Positions 1 to 8,145 of a DNA stretch of 64,000 nt are shown here, one piece after another. Numbering within the stretch: position 1 is the first letter of the stretch; each line of letters begins with the position of its first letter. A program made the position numbers and the translations under genes. The notes under the pieces were generated by a model that saw nothing but the letters and a program-made list of their open reading frames with translations, was not told the origin of the DNA and ran no database searches. This DNA is from Flavobacterium sp. SUN052 (lineage in GTDB: Bacteria; Bacteroidota; Bacteroidia; Flavobacteriales; Flavobacteriaceae), in contig NZ_JAPQNS010000001.1 in the NCBI RefSeq assembly GCF_028867935.1, positions 744,001-808,000 on the forward strand, written 5' to 3'.

Positions 1-498
1 GCAGGTCAGGTAACTCATCTCGAAAAATTCCTGGCTGACATTCGTCCGCTGCCCTACGTGATCGGTGCTTCGTGGTGGTCATTTAATGATTACAAGAGCC
101 GCCACCATGGCACCAACCCGAGTGGTTACCGACCCTGGGGTTTGGTTGGGCCAGAGCGCGAGTTGCGTCCGCTCTACAAAGCGCATCAAACGGGTATGGC
201 TCCCCTGACGGTCGAAAAAACGAACTGGACACCCGGTCCCGAAGGCGTGCATCAGTTGATTCTCCGCGTTACCGCCCGGCCTGATTTTCCGGCATATGCC
301 ATCAAAGGGTATCGCTTAAAAATGAATGGGCAAACAATAGCTATTCCCGATTTGCAACCGGGTCAAAGCACCGATCTGATTATTCCGGTACGGGGTTTTG
401 AGAAAAGCACAACCATCGAAATTAGCAAGCCAACAGGCTTTCAGATTCTTTCACAAACCATTGATTTAACGAATGATACGCGAACAAGCAACCGATAA
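1..498 (+). CDS. Glycoside hydrolase family 2-like enzyme, C-terminal fragment
   Basis: The reading frame is open from the first base of the window and ends at TAA 496-498, so only the last 165 residues are seen. The stretch ASWWSFNDY followed by NPSGYRPWGLV and ELRPLYKAH resembles the end of the GH2 TIM barrel (beta-galactosidase/beta-glucuronidase type), where the tryptophan-rich strand follows the catalytic nucleophile and the text then names the partner chain of a dimer or a C-terminal beta domain. The remaining ~100 residues look like a small beta-sandwich. The catalytic glutamates lie upstream and are not visible. The last 26 bases overlap the next gene, which suggests translational coupling with the FAD oxidoreductase. 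The family assignment is likely; the substrate is unknown. Confidence 0.75.
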   Translation, partial: AGQVTHLEKFLADIRPLPYVIGASWWSFNDYKSRHHGTNPSGYRPWGLVGPERELRPLYKAHQTGMAPLTVEKTNWTPGPEGVHQLILRVTARPDFPAYAIKGYRLKMNGQTIAIPDLQPGQSTDLIIPVRGFEKSTTIEISKPTGFQILSQTIDLTNDTRTSNR

Positions 499-2758
499 AC
501 GCAGCCTCCGGACAGTCCGGCACGAAGGAGATCTGATTGTAGTGGGAGGGGGGCTGTCGGGTGTCTGTTGTGCCATTACAGCCGCCCGGGCGGGTATTCG
601 CGTGGTGCTGGTGCAGGACCGCCCGGTGCTGGGTGGTAACTCATCCAGCGAAGTTCGGCTGTGGGTGCTTGGGGCCACTTCGCACATGGGCAACAATAAT
701 CGCTGGGCACGCGAGGGCGGTGTTATCGACGAACTCCTGCTCGAAAATCTCTACCGAAACCCCGAAGGTAACCCGCTTATTTTCGATACCATTTTGCTCG
801 AAAAGGTCATACTGGAGCCAAACCTGACGCTGCTTTTGAACACAGCCGTGTATGAGGTAGAGAAGTCGGATTCGGATACAATTAGCCAATTGAGGGCCTT
901 CTGTTCGCAGAACAGCACCGCCTATGAGCTGGTTGCGCCCCTTTTCTGCGATGCTTCGGGCGATGGTATCGTAGCCTTTCAGGCAGGTGCGGCTTTTCGG
1001 ATGGGGGCCGAGAGTAGAGAAGAATTCGACGAGAAATTTGCCCCTTCGGCTGAATACGGCGAACTGCTGGGCCACTCCATTTATTTCTATACCAAAGATA
1101 CCGGTCGTCCTGTTCGCTTTGTACCACCCGCTTACGCCCTGCAAGACATTACCCAGATTCCACGCTACCGTCGCTTCAACGCCAAAGAGTACGGCTGCCA
1201 GTTGTGGTGGATTGAATACGGCGGTCGCCTGGATACGGTTCACGATACTGAAACCATCAAGTGGGAACTTTGGAAAGTAGTATATGGCGTTTGGGATTAC
1301 ATCAAAAACTCCGGTCAGTTTCCCGAAGCCGAAACGATGACGCTCGAATGGGTCGGCCAGATTCCGGGCAAGCGCGAAAGTCGTCGGTTCGAAGGCGATT
1401 ATATGCTGAAGCAGCAGGATGTGGTGGAGCAACGAACCCACCCCGATGCGGTAGCCTTTGGGGGCTGGTCCATCGATCTGCACCCCGCCGATGGTGTCTT
1501 TTCGGAAAAACCCGGTTGCAATCAGTGGCATAGCAAAGGGTTGTATCAAATTCCGTATCGCTGCCTCTATAGTCGAAATGTGTCTAACTTGTTTCTGGCA
1601 GGCCGTATTATCAGTGCCTCGCACGTCGCGTTCGGATCGTCGCGGGTGATGGCCACAGGCGCCCATGTTGGGCAAGCGGTGGGGATGGCCGCAGCACTCA
1701 GCGCTCGCCAGAAGTTGGTTCCCCGCGACCTGACAGAGCCAGCCCAGATGCAGTCACTGCAACAGGCCTTACTCAAAGCGGGTCAGCATATTCCCGGCCT
1801 TCAACTCCAGGACGCTAATGACCTGGCTCACCACGCCAATCTGACCGCATCCAGTGAATTTGTCCTGACCGAATTACCTCCCGATGGGCCTTTGCAACCC
1901 CTAACGCACTCCACTGCTCAGATGTTGCCGTTGCCAGTAGGGGGCATCCCCCGGATGACAGCCTTTATAACTGCCGACCGGGATACAAGCCTGACGGTTG
2001 AGCTACGACGAAGCAGCAAGCCCTTTAATTATACTCCAGACGTGACACTGGAAACTCAGACGATAGCGCTCAAGAAAGGCAAGCAGGAAGTAGACCTGAC
2101 GTTTTCCAGTCAACTTGCTGAGCCGCAATATGTGTTTGTTATGTTCCTGAAAAACGAACACGTCCAACTACAGTATAGTCAGTTGAGGGTAACGGGCATC
2201 CTGTCGGTATTCAACAAAATCAATCCGGCGGTGTCGAATTACGGCAAACAGGAACCCACCGACGATATTGGCGTGGATACCTTCGAGTTCTGGTGCCCCG
2301 AACGCCGACCTGCTGGGCAGAATATCGCCCTGCGTATTACACCCGGCATCCGCTTATTTGGTCCGACAATGGTTCGGAATGGGGTTCAGCGACCCACCAA
2401 CCAGCCCAACGCTTGGGTACCCAGCCTGAGTGACGCCAACCCAACGCTAACCCTTACCTGGCCACAAACGCAACGCATTAGCCGGGTCGAATTGCGCTTC
2501 GATAGCGATTTTGATCACCCACTGGAAACGGTTATCATGATCCACCCCGAAACCGTTTCTCCGTTTTGTGTGCAGGAATACGTTCTGTGCAACGATCGGC
2601 AGGAGCGGCTCGCACATCGGACCTATAATCACCAATCAAGCAATACGATTCGGTTTGACCAGCCGATCGAAACCCGAAGCCTGACGATTCACTTAACAAA
2701 AAACAAGTCGGTTACGGCTCCCCCGGCGCTGATGGAAATCCGCTGTTACGAAGCCTAG
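473..2758 (+). CDS. FAD-dependent oxidoreductase (PF12831-type), 761 aa
   Basis: The N-terminal half is a classical FAD-binding Rossmann fold: VVGGGLSGVCCAITAARAG at about residues 23-41 carries the GxGxxG dinucleotide motif, followed by the LGGNSSSE motif typical of the FAD_oxidored family found in Bacteroidota and Planctomycetes sugar-utilisation loci. A second conserved block, NLFLAGRIISASHVAFGSSRVM (about residues 367-388), is the usual C-terminal FAD contact of this family. Residues from about 450 to 761 form an extra beta-rich region, probably carbohydrate-binding or galactose-binding-like. No signal peptide is visible. The start overlaps the GH2 gene by 26 bases, so both are likely co-transcribed and may act on the same glycan. 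The substrate cannot be told from sequence. Confidence 0.85.
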   Translation: MIREQATDKRSLRTVRHEGDLIVVGGGLSGVCCAITAARAGIRVVLVQDRPVLGGNSSSEVRLWVLGATSHMGNNNRWAREGGVIDELLLENLYRNPEGNPLIFDTILLEKVILEPNLTLLLNTAVYEVEKSDSDTISQLRAFCSQNSTAYELVAPLFCDASGDGIVAFQAGAAFRMGAESREEFDEKFAPSAEYGELLGHSIYFYTKDTGRPVRFVPPAYALQDITQIPRYRRFNAKEYGCQLWWIEYGGRLDTVHDTETIKWELWKVVYGVWDYIKNSGQFPEAETMTLEWVGQIPGKRESRRFEGDYMLKQQDVVEQRTHPDAVAFGGWSIDLHPADGVFSEKPGCNQWHSKGLYQIPYRCLYSRNVSNLFLAGRIISASHVAFGSSRVMATGAHVGQAVGMAAALSARQKLVPRDLTEPAQMQSLQQALLKAGQHIPGLQLQDANDLAHHANLTASSEFVLTELPPDGPLQPLTHSTAQMLPLPVGGIPRMTAFITADRDTSLTVELRRSSKPFNYTPDVTLETQTIALKKGKQEVDLTFSSQLAEPQYVFVMFLKNEHVQLQYSQLRVTGILSVFNKINPAVSNYGKQEPTDDIGVDTFEFWCPERRPAGQNIALRITPGIRLFGPTMVRNGVQRPTNQPNAWVPSLSDANPTLTLTWPQTQRISRVELRFDSDFDHPLETVIMIHPETVSPFCVQEYVLCNDRQERLAHRTYNHQSSNTIRFDQPIETRSLTIHLTKNKSVTAPPALMEIRCYEA

Positions 2759-2775
2759 GTAAACAAGATTTGTGA

Positions 2776-2815
2776 AACGAATGACCGGGAGAGGGGTGTC
2801 TTCCGGTCATTCGTT
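2776..2815. terminator. Bidirectional hairpin terminator
   Basis: A perfect 13-bp stem (AACGAATGACCGG at 2776-2788 with its complement at 2803-2815) encloses a 14-base loop. It fills the gap between the convergent FAD oxidoreductase and GH116 genes. There is no long T-run, so it may work as a structural barrier rather than a canonical intrinsic terminator. Confidence 0.6.
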
Positions 2816-5380
2816 CTAGGAGTCGCTGATTGTTTCATCAAGTGTAGCCCCTTCCTGAAGACTTTTGACGGCCACCCGTTTTCCCTCAATCACCAGAAAC
2901 CGGAGTGGTAGCTGACCGTGCAAAACACGCAGTGAAACCCGCAGTTTACCGGCTTGTCGGGTCTTGGTGCAGGTTCCCCAGGCGTAGCCGTTCGACCAGA
3001 AATAGGTGCCCACTTGGCCATTGAACTCCATTGTCTGGCTTACCCCCGAATAATGAAATCCGCTGAGGGCCAGCGTTGTTGCCCAACTAACCATCGCCCG
3101 GGCATAATGGTGTCCGCATTCGGCTTCATCGAACGGATTACGCTTACTGCCATCAAAACGGTTGCGGATGTTTCGGATGCACAACAAGCCGGGCTCGGTC
3201 TGGTTTTCGTAAAGCATACCAATGGCCGCTGTGTACTCAAAGCCGGTCATCACCTCCGAAAAATACGGAAAGGGCACTTTGGGACGTCCTTTTGGCCAGC
3301 TCGCCATGAGCAGAGCCGCTTCGTCGCCCAGCGCATACGACCGCATGTTGTTAAAATGGTCGGTCATAGACGCCCGGTAATTGTATTTCAGAATTGATTG
3401 CAGAGTCGTTTTGATGTTTTGCTGATTTACCAAGTAGCCCAGCCCACAAACGTGCGCCATAAACTGCGCCACTAACTGATCGACCAGGCAACCTTTTGCC
3501 AACTGATAGGCCGGGTCGTTTTGCTCCACCTTATTGAAACCGGAAAATGTTCCCTTGGCAATCAGGTGGCCTGCCGGAGAAACAACCTGTTGTTCGTAAT
3601 ACTCGCCATTGAACAGGTTGCCGTCGGTCCAGGTGCTTCCTTTTTGGAAAAGCTGATCGCAGGTTTGCGCAAACGGGCGGTCATTCATAGCCGTTGCCAT
3701 TGCCGACGCGGCTTTTAGCGCACCCAGGTACCACAATTGCATCTGTGGATTTGGACCAAAATATTCTACATCCATCGTGTTGTGCTGAGCGCCTTCCATC
3801 ACACCGTCGCTGTTGGCATCCCAGCCGCCCGGTATCCAGGCAAATGCCAGCGCTCGTTTAACCTGGGTCCAGTTCCGGCGCAAAAAATCGGTATCGCCCG
3901 AAAGTTGCCAATCGCGGTAAAACTTCATGATAGTGCCCATCTGCCCATCGGCGGCAGCCACGCCCCCACCAAAGCCTTTTTGCAACGGTAAGCCCACCCG
4001 AAAGCTCATCAGCCCCGTCGTGTCCATGGCATAATTGAACTCAACATCACGCATGGTTTTAGCCAGATTACCAAATAGGAAAGGTGTTGCCTGTTCGTAA
4101 TTCCAGACGTGCGTACACGAGCCATGACAGGAACCCACGTCATCCATGACGCCTTCCCAGCCAAACATGCGACCGTCTTCGGTGCGGAAAACAGTTTGGG
4201 ATCGCAAGGTGCTGGTGTTGAACAGGGCGGCTTCTTTTACTTCGTCGGGGTAATTGCTTTGTAGCAGGGCGTTGACGAATTGCAGCGTTTTCTGTTCGAG
4301 CTTCGGCAAGAGCGGAACAGTTTTGTCGGCTATGACCCAGGCGTCTTTATACTGCGTGGTGTAGTAATTGCCAACCCGCTCTTTCGACCAGCCGAAGCGG
4401 TTTGGGAAGTGCCAAGTCAGAAAAAACGTGAATGCTTGAGTCTCCTTCGGCCCAACTGTCTTTTGTATAGATAGGGATGCCATTGGGTCTTCGTCAGCAG
4501 AAGTTGATTTCTCACTTAGTTTACCATCGTCGCTAAAGTCATCCCAAAAATCGAGCAGGGCGTTTTCCCAGGCGTTCGTAACCGATGAGGTTCGGTAACT
4601 CACACTCTGTTGTTCGGCGGTTGTAAGGGCAATGGTGCCCCAGGCCGGGTCGCCTTTATCGACTCCGTCGGAGTACATATATATACCACTCAGGCCGTTT
4701 TCCTGCCGGAACTGATTGCGGTTCTGGGCAGCACCCTGCGGTTCCAGCTCGCCTTTCCAGGATTTTTTGCTTTTGTTACCATCTCTGCCTACGAAATTGT
4801 GCATTGACCCACAAACAGAAATAGTAAGCGGTTGATTACCCGTATTTGTGATTTCGTAGGTTAATACCGCAATCGGTAAACCACTGGCGTCGGCATCGGT
4901 TGGTATGAGCGGATTAAAGCCTTTGATACGGACAGAAACGGGCATCTGAGGATCACTCAAATTGACCTGCCCAAACGGGTAAGCGGTTTCGAAACTGGCA
5001 TTGGTAAAACGGGGCAGGCCGTGATGATCGACCGGGCGGCCTTCCATGTGTTGGTACTCGTGGGATTCGAGCGGGCCCAGCAACGCTTTCGTTTTCTTCT
5101 GTTCCAGCACATGAATAGCAAAAAATGGTGCCGTGTTTCCTGTTAGTACTGTGCTGTATCCCTTCGCCGGGCGGTTCATAATTTCCCAGTCCTGCAACTG
5201 GCCACGACCACCCAGCGAAACCGTTCCGGTACCAATTCCTCCAAGTGGTAACGCAATTCGCGTAAGGTGCTGCTGGTCATAGCGTTTCAGCATGGGCCAC
5301 GTTTGAGGACGCCATGGGACCACCTGAGAAAGCGCCGGAAATGCTGCAAGCAGAAAAAGCAGGTTCAGGTATTTTTTCAT
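2816..5380 (-). CDS. GH116 family glycosidase (GBA2-like), secreted, 854 aa
   Basis: The protein begins with a signal peptide (MKKYLNLLFLLAAFPALSQ), so it acts in the periplasm or at the cell surface. The early block LPLGGIGTGTVSLGGRGQLQDW and the later CTHVWNYEQ, DGQMGTIMKFYRDWQLSGD and MDVEYFGPNPQMQLWYLGALKAA blocks are characteristic of the GH116 family, the group of non-lysosomal glucosylceramidase and bacterial beta-glucosidases/xylosidases. The N-terminal ~330 residues would be the beta-sandwich domain and the remainder the (alpha/alpha)6 barrel. Length matches bacterial members. I cannot assign the catalytic pair with certainty. It is transcribed toward the GH2/FAD unit and away from the DUF4403 lipoprotein, with a palindrome in the shared upstream region. 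Confidence 0.85.
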   Translation of the reverse strand: MKKYLNLLFLLAAFPALSQVVPWRPQTWPMLKRYDQQHLTRIALPLGGIGTGTVSLGGRGQLQDWEIMNRPAKGYSTVLTGNTAPFFAIHVLEQKKTKALLGPLESHEYQHMEGRPVDHHGLPRFTNASFETAYPFGQVNLSDPQMPVSVRIKGFNPLIPTDADASGLPIAVLTYEITNTGNQPLTISVCGSMHNFVGRDGNKSKKSWKGELEPQGAAQNRNQFRQENGLSGIYMYSDGVDKGDPAWGTIALTTAEQQSVSYRTSSVTNAWENALLDFWDDFSDDGKLSEKSTSADEDPMASLSIQKTVGPKETQAFTFFLTWHFPNRFGWSKERVGNYYTTQYKDAWVIADKTVPLLPKLEQKTLQFVNALLQSNYPDEVKEAALFNTSTLRSQTVFRTEDGRMFGWEGVMDDVGSCHGSCTHVWNYEQATPFLFGNLAKTMRDVEFNYAMDTTGLMSFRVGLPLQKGFGGGVAAADGQMGTIMKFYRDWQLSGDTDFLRRNWTQVKRALAFAWIPGGWDANSDGVMEGAQHNTMDVEYFGPNPQMQLWYLGALKAASAMATAMNDRPFAQTCDQLFQKGSTWTDGNLFNGEYYEQQVVSPAGHLIAKGTFSGFNKVEQNDPAYQLAKGCLVDQLVAQFMAHVCGLGYLVNQQNIKTTLQSILKYNYRASMTDHFNNMRSYALGDEAALLMASWPKGRPKVPFPYFSEVMTGFEYTAAIGMLYENQTEPGLLCIRNIRNRFDGSKRNPFDEAECGHHYARAMVSWATTLALSGFHYSGVSQTMEFNGQVGTYFWSNGYAWGTCTKTRQAGKLRVSLRVLHGQLPLRFLVIEGKRVAVKSLQEGATLDETISDS

Positions 5381-5410
5381 TGTCAGGAAAGGGTAGGGAA
5401 GGCCTGGATT

Positions 5411-5446
5411 TACTTACTCATTAAGATGTCAGAAAATGAGTAAGTA
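5411..5446. promoter_or_regulatory. Perfect 12-bp inverted repeat in a divergent promoter region
   Basis: TACTTACTCATT at 5411-5422 is repeated as its exact complement at 5435-5446 with a 12-base spacer. It lies 30 bases upstream of the GH116 start and about 48 bases upstream of the DUF4403 start, between two divergent genes, which is where an operator would be expected. Function is inferred from position and symmetry only. Confidence 0.4.
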
Positions 5447-5493
5447 TTAACTGCGTGACTAACATTTATTGGCCCTGCCAGTTTACTTTATTA

Positions 5494-6885
5494 ATGAAGA
5501 GCAGACAATCTACCTACTTACTAATTTACGGACTTACGTTACTACTGCTGACTCAGTGCCAGCAAAAAGAGGCCCCGTCGGCTCCCAAGGCTGAAGGTTT
5601 CGACCCGCCCATTCCAGCTACGCTATCTTATTTAAGTTCTAAAATAACGATCCGCCTAAGCGATTTACAAGCCAAAATCAATGAGGAGCTGGACCCAGTA
5701 TTGGTGGGTAAGGGGGCTGGGAAAGAGCAGAAAAACTCGCTTTTCCCATTTAGTGTAGTGCGCTCAGGGCCAGTTCGAATTCAATATATCGACAAGCAGG
5801 TGAAGTTTTCGGCTCCGTTGCAAGTCCAGTTGCCCAAAATAGGCAGCTCGACCAAAGCCGGACCCGTCAAAAATCCCTTTTGTGCCATTGATGTCAATTT
5901 TATGAGTCCACTGACCATAACACAAACTTGGCGGTTGGCAAGCAAGGTGAAATTTGCGGGTTATGAATGGACCGTAAAGCCGAAAATCCGGTTGCTGGGA
6001 ATTAATATTTCGTTGGAAAAATTTGCCCAGCAATTATTAGAAAAGCACCAATCGGCTATCGAAACAGCCATAGATTCGGCCGTTTACAATGAACTACGGC
6101 TTGACCAGATAGTAAAGCCAATTTGGGGAGATATTCAGAAGCCTCTGCTGTTGAGTAAGCAGTATGGCCTGTGGTTGCTGCCAAAGCCCATCAGCGTCGC
6201 GGCCAGTTCAATTAGTGGCGACGATTCAACCATTACCACACCTGTTCGAATCGCCTTTAATACCCAAACTCAACTGAATCCCACAAAACCCGAACCTACC
6301 TTGACCGCGCTCCCGCCTTTGCAGAAACGGGATCAAATTCCTCAAAAATCAGATTTACGGCTGTTAAGTTACGTTCCGTATGAGGACATCAACCGAATAC
6401 TGGCCAAGCTGCTGATTGGTAAAAACAAGAAGTTGCTAGCGGGTTCTCTAACGGTTAAAAGTGCGTCGGTTTACGGGGCTCAGCGGTCTCTGATCATCAA
6501 AACGGAGCTAAGTGGGTTGGTTAATCAAACGGTCTACCTCCAGGGGCGCCCCCGTTTCGACACGCAAACCCGGACTTTACGTGTCGATAATGTAGACTTC
6601 ACGACAGGAACAAAAAATGCGTTATCCAAAGTTTCAGGCGATATGGTACACGGTGCTCTATGCAGTCTGCTGGAAAGGATGCTGACAATACCACTAGGGG
6701 AGGATATAGCCGAGTTACCCAAAAAAATTGACCAAGCCTTTGAGAAGAGCAAAGGAGGTAAAAAAACAGACCTGAATATTGAGTCATTCAAGTTTTTACC
6801 CCAGAAAATTGCCATCAGGCCCGATGGTATTCAAGCGCTCATCAAAGTAGAATCGACCGTGTCGATGAAAATTCAGCAATTGTAA
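5494..6885 (+). CDS. DUF4403 family lipoprotein, 463 aa
   Basis: The protein starts with a lipoprotein signal peptide: a basic start (MKSR), a hydrophobic run and a lipobox ending at the cysteine of LLTQC, followed by QQKE. The body matches the general pattern of DUF4403, a family of about 450-residue Bacteroidota and proteobacterial proteins of unknown function: paired motifs LSDLQAKINEEL near the N-terminus, a repeated beta-rich middle and LNIESFKFLPQKIAIRPDGI near the end. An earlier GTG at 5455 would add 13 residues ahead of the signal sequence and is unlikely. Base composition is visibly more AT-rich than in the GH116 neighbour. It ends 13 bases from the convergent propeller gene. Function unknown; a tubular lipid- or ligand-binding envelope role is only a guess. 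Confidence 0.75.
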   Translation: MKSRQSTYLLIYGLTLLLLTQCQQKEAPSAPKAEGFDPPIPATLSYLSSKITIRLSDLQAKINEELDPVLVGKGAGKEQKNSLFPFSVVRSGPVRIQYIDKQVKFSAPLQVQLPKIGSSTKAGPVKNPFCAIDVNFMSPLTITQTWRLASKVKFAGYEWTVKPKIRLLGINISLEKFAQQLLEKHQSAIETAIDSAVYNELRLDQIVKPIWGDIQKPLLLSKQYGLWLLPKPISVAASSISGDDSTITTPVRIAFNTQTQLNPTKPEPTLTALPPLQKRDQIPQKSDLRLLSYVPYEDINRILAKLLIGKNKKLLAGSLTVKSASVYGAQRSLIIKTELSGLVNQTVYLQGRPRFDTQTRTLRVDNVDFTTGTKNALSKVSGDMVHGALCSLLERMLTIPLGEDIAELPKKIDQAFEKSKGGKKTDLNIESFKFLPQKIAIRPDGIQALIKVESTVSMKIQQL

Positions 6886-6898
6886 ACCAAATAAGCTG

Positions 6899-7954
6899 TT
6901 AACAGCCTCCGAACATAGTCACAGCAAAAACGCGTTGCCCTGAAACTGATAATTCAAGGCGTGTAGGAGGTGAATCTGTAGATAGGGTCATTGGTCGTAT
7001 GAGAACCCAGCTTTTCCCTCCATCGGCAGAGCGGGAAATGCCACCTTTATGGCTGCAAAAAAGGTATTGACCCGCTTGTACGAGGTCGTAAATAGTCTGG
7101 ACTGGAGACAGTTCCGTCTCTTTGACGAGCCAATTGCGAGCGGGCGCTAACCCATCCATATGCTGCCACGTTTTGCCACCATCAACAGAGGTAGACGTGC
7201 GTAAACCCTCATTGACCCCTTTCCAGGCTCCACCCACACGAATGGCCGCAAAATGGTCCTGAATTACGCTTAATTGATAAACACTACCTTGATCTGTCAG
7301 TACGCTCTCCCAGTGTTTGCCATTGTCCGTTGAGCGCAGAAGCCCTTGTGAACTGCTGCCCACCACTGTACCGTTTAAACTCGCCAGACTGGAAACCCAA
7401 CCATCCGTATACACATGATTCCAGGTTTGACCATCGTTTGTTGATGTGTATATGCCCGTTGAGCAGCCAACAACGAGGGTTCCGTCTGAGGTCTCGACCA
7501 CGGTGTGTACGGCCTTATCGGGTAGCGACATATGCATAGCTTGCCAATGGTTCGTGCCCGGAATTCGTTTGTAAAATCCATCCCTGTAGACGCTGACGTA
7601 GGGGCCGGAATGGCCTGGGAAAATACCCGTTACTTCATAATTTGTTTTAACTCCCTCAAGAACAGCACGCTCCCAAAAGCCACTGCCTGAGCCGTTGCTA
7701 TGATAGAGACTGCCGTTATTCGCGCCTAAAAACACCTCGTCGCCCTGCGCAAAAATTGCTGTTACCTGCGTGTTTTCGGGTAACTTACTATTGAGGTTTT
7801 GCCAGGTCACGCCACCGTCGGCAGATTGAAAAAGTGTATTTTTAGTCTGCTCTTCGGCGTGAGCAGGGCGTGCTGCCACCTGGGGCGAGGCAGTTTTCTG
7901 AATCCGAAAGGCGAATATAGCCAGAGAGAGGAGCAAAAAAGCGGTGATGCGCAT
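6899..7954 (-). CDS. Exported Asp-box (BNR) beta-propeller protein, Ycf48-like, 351 aa
   Basis: From ATG at 7954 the protein begins MRITAFLLLSLAIFAFRIQ, a clear signal peptide; the open frame extends 54 residues further upstream but that part is not signal-like and is probably untranslated. The body holds at least five Asp-box repeats of the SxDxGxTW type (SADGGVTWQ, STNDGQTWN, STDNGKHWE, SVDGGKTWQ, SADGGKSWV), spaced about 50 residues apart, which predicts a six- or seven-bladed propeller as in sialidases and the photosystem II assembly factor Ycf48. The sialidase arginine triad cannot be recognised, so a binding or scaffold role is more likely than sialidase activity. It lies downstream of gltD but behind a strong terminator, so it likely has its own promoter. 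Confidence 0.75.
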   Translation of the reverse strand: MRITAFLLLSLAIFAFRIQKTASPQVAARPAHAEEQTKNTLFQSADGGVTWQNLNSKLPENTQVTAIFAQGDEVFLGANNGSLYHSNGSGSGFWERAVLEGVKTNYEVTGIFPGHSGPYVSVYRDGFYKRIPGTNHWQAMHMSLPDKAVHTVVETSDGTLVVGCSTGIYTSTNDGQTWNHVYTDGWVSSLASLNGTVVGSSSQGLLRSTDNGKHWESVLTDQGSVYQLSVIQDHFAAIRVGGAWKGVNEGLRTSTSVDGGKTWQHMDGLAPARNWLVKETELSPVQTIYDLVQAGQYLFCSHKGGISRSADGGKSWVLIRPMTLSTDSPPTRLELSVSGQRVFAVTMFGGC

Positions 7955-8080
7955 GATAGATCTGGAGCAAGAGATAAAACGATGGGTCAAATGTATAAAC
8001 AGCCTGATAACGAGGGATAATTTAGCCGTAAAAGAATGTAAACGAAATGTAAAATGATATTTCGGATAGTGCCTAAAAAC

Positions 8081-8130
8081 AAAAACTGCCGGGCAGTCGG
8101 TTTCAGAACCAACCACCGGGCAGTTTTTTT
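8081..8130. terminator. Terminator after gltD, likely bidirectional
   Basis: AAAAACTGCC at 8081-8090 pairs with GGCAGTTTTT at 8119-8128, with further small palindromes inside the loop and A/T runs on both outer sides. It lies 16 bases beyond the gltD stop codon and reads as an intrinsic terminator in the minus direction. Confidence 0.65.
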
Positions 8131-8145
8131 ATTCGTTTATCTAGT

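Noticed and set aside
641..1675. 344-residue open frame on the minus strand opposite the FAD oxidoreductase
   Set aside because: It lies fully inside the oxidoreductase gene, shows no family motifs and only reflects codon bias of the opposite strand.
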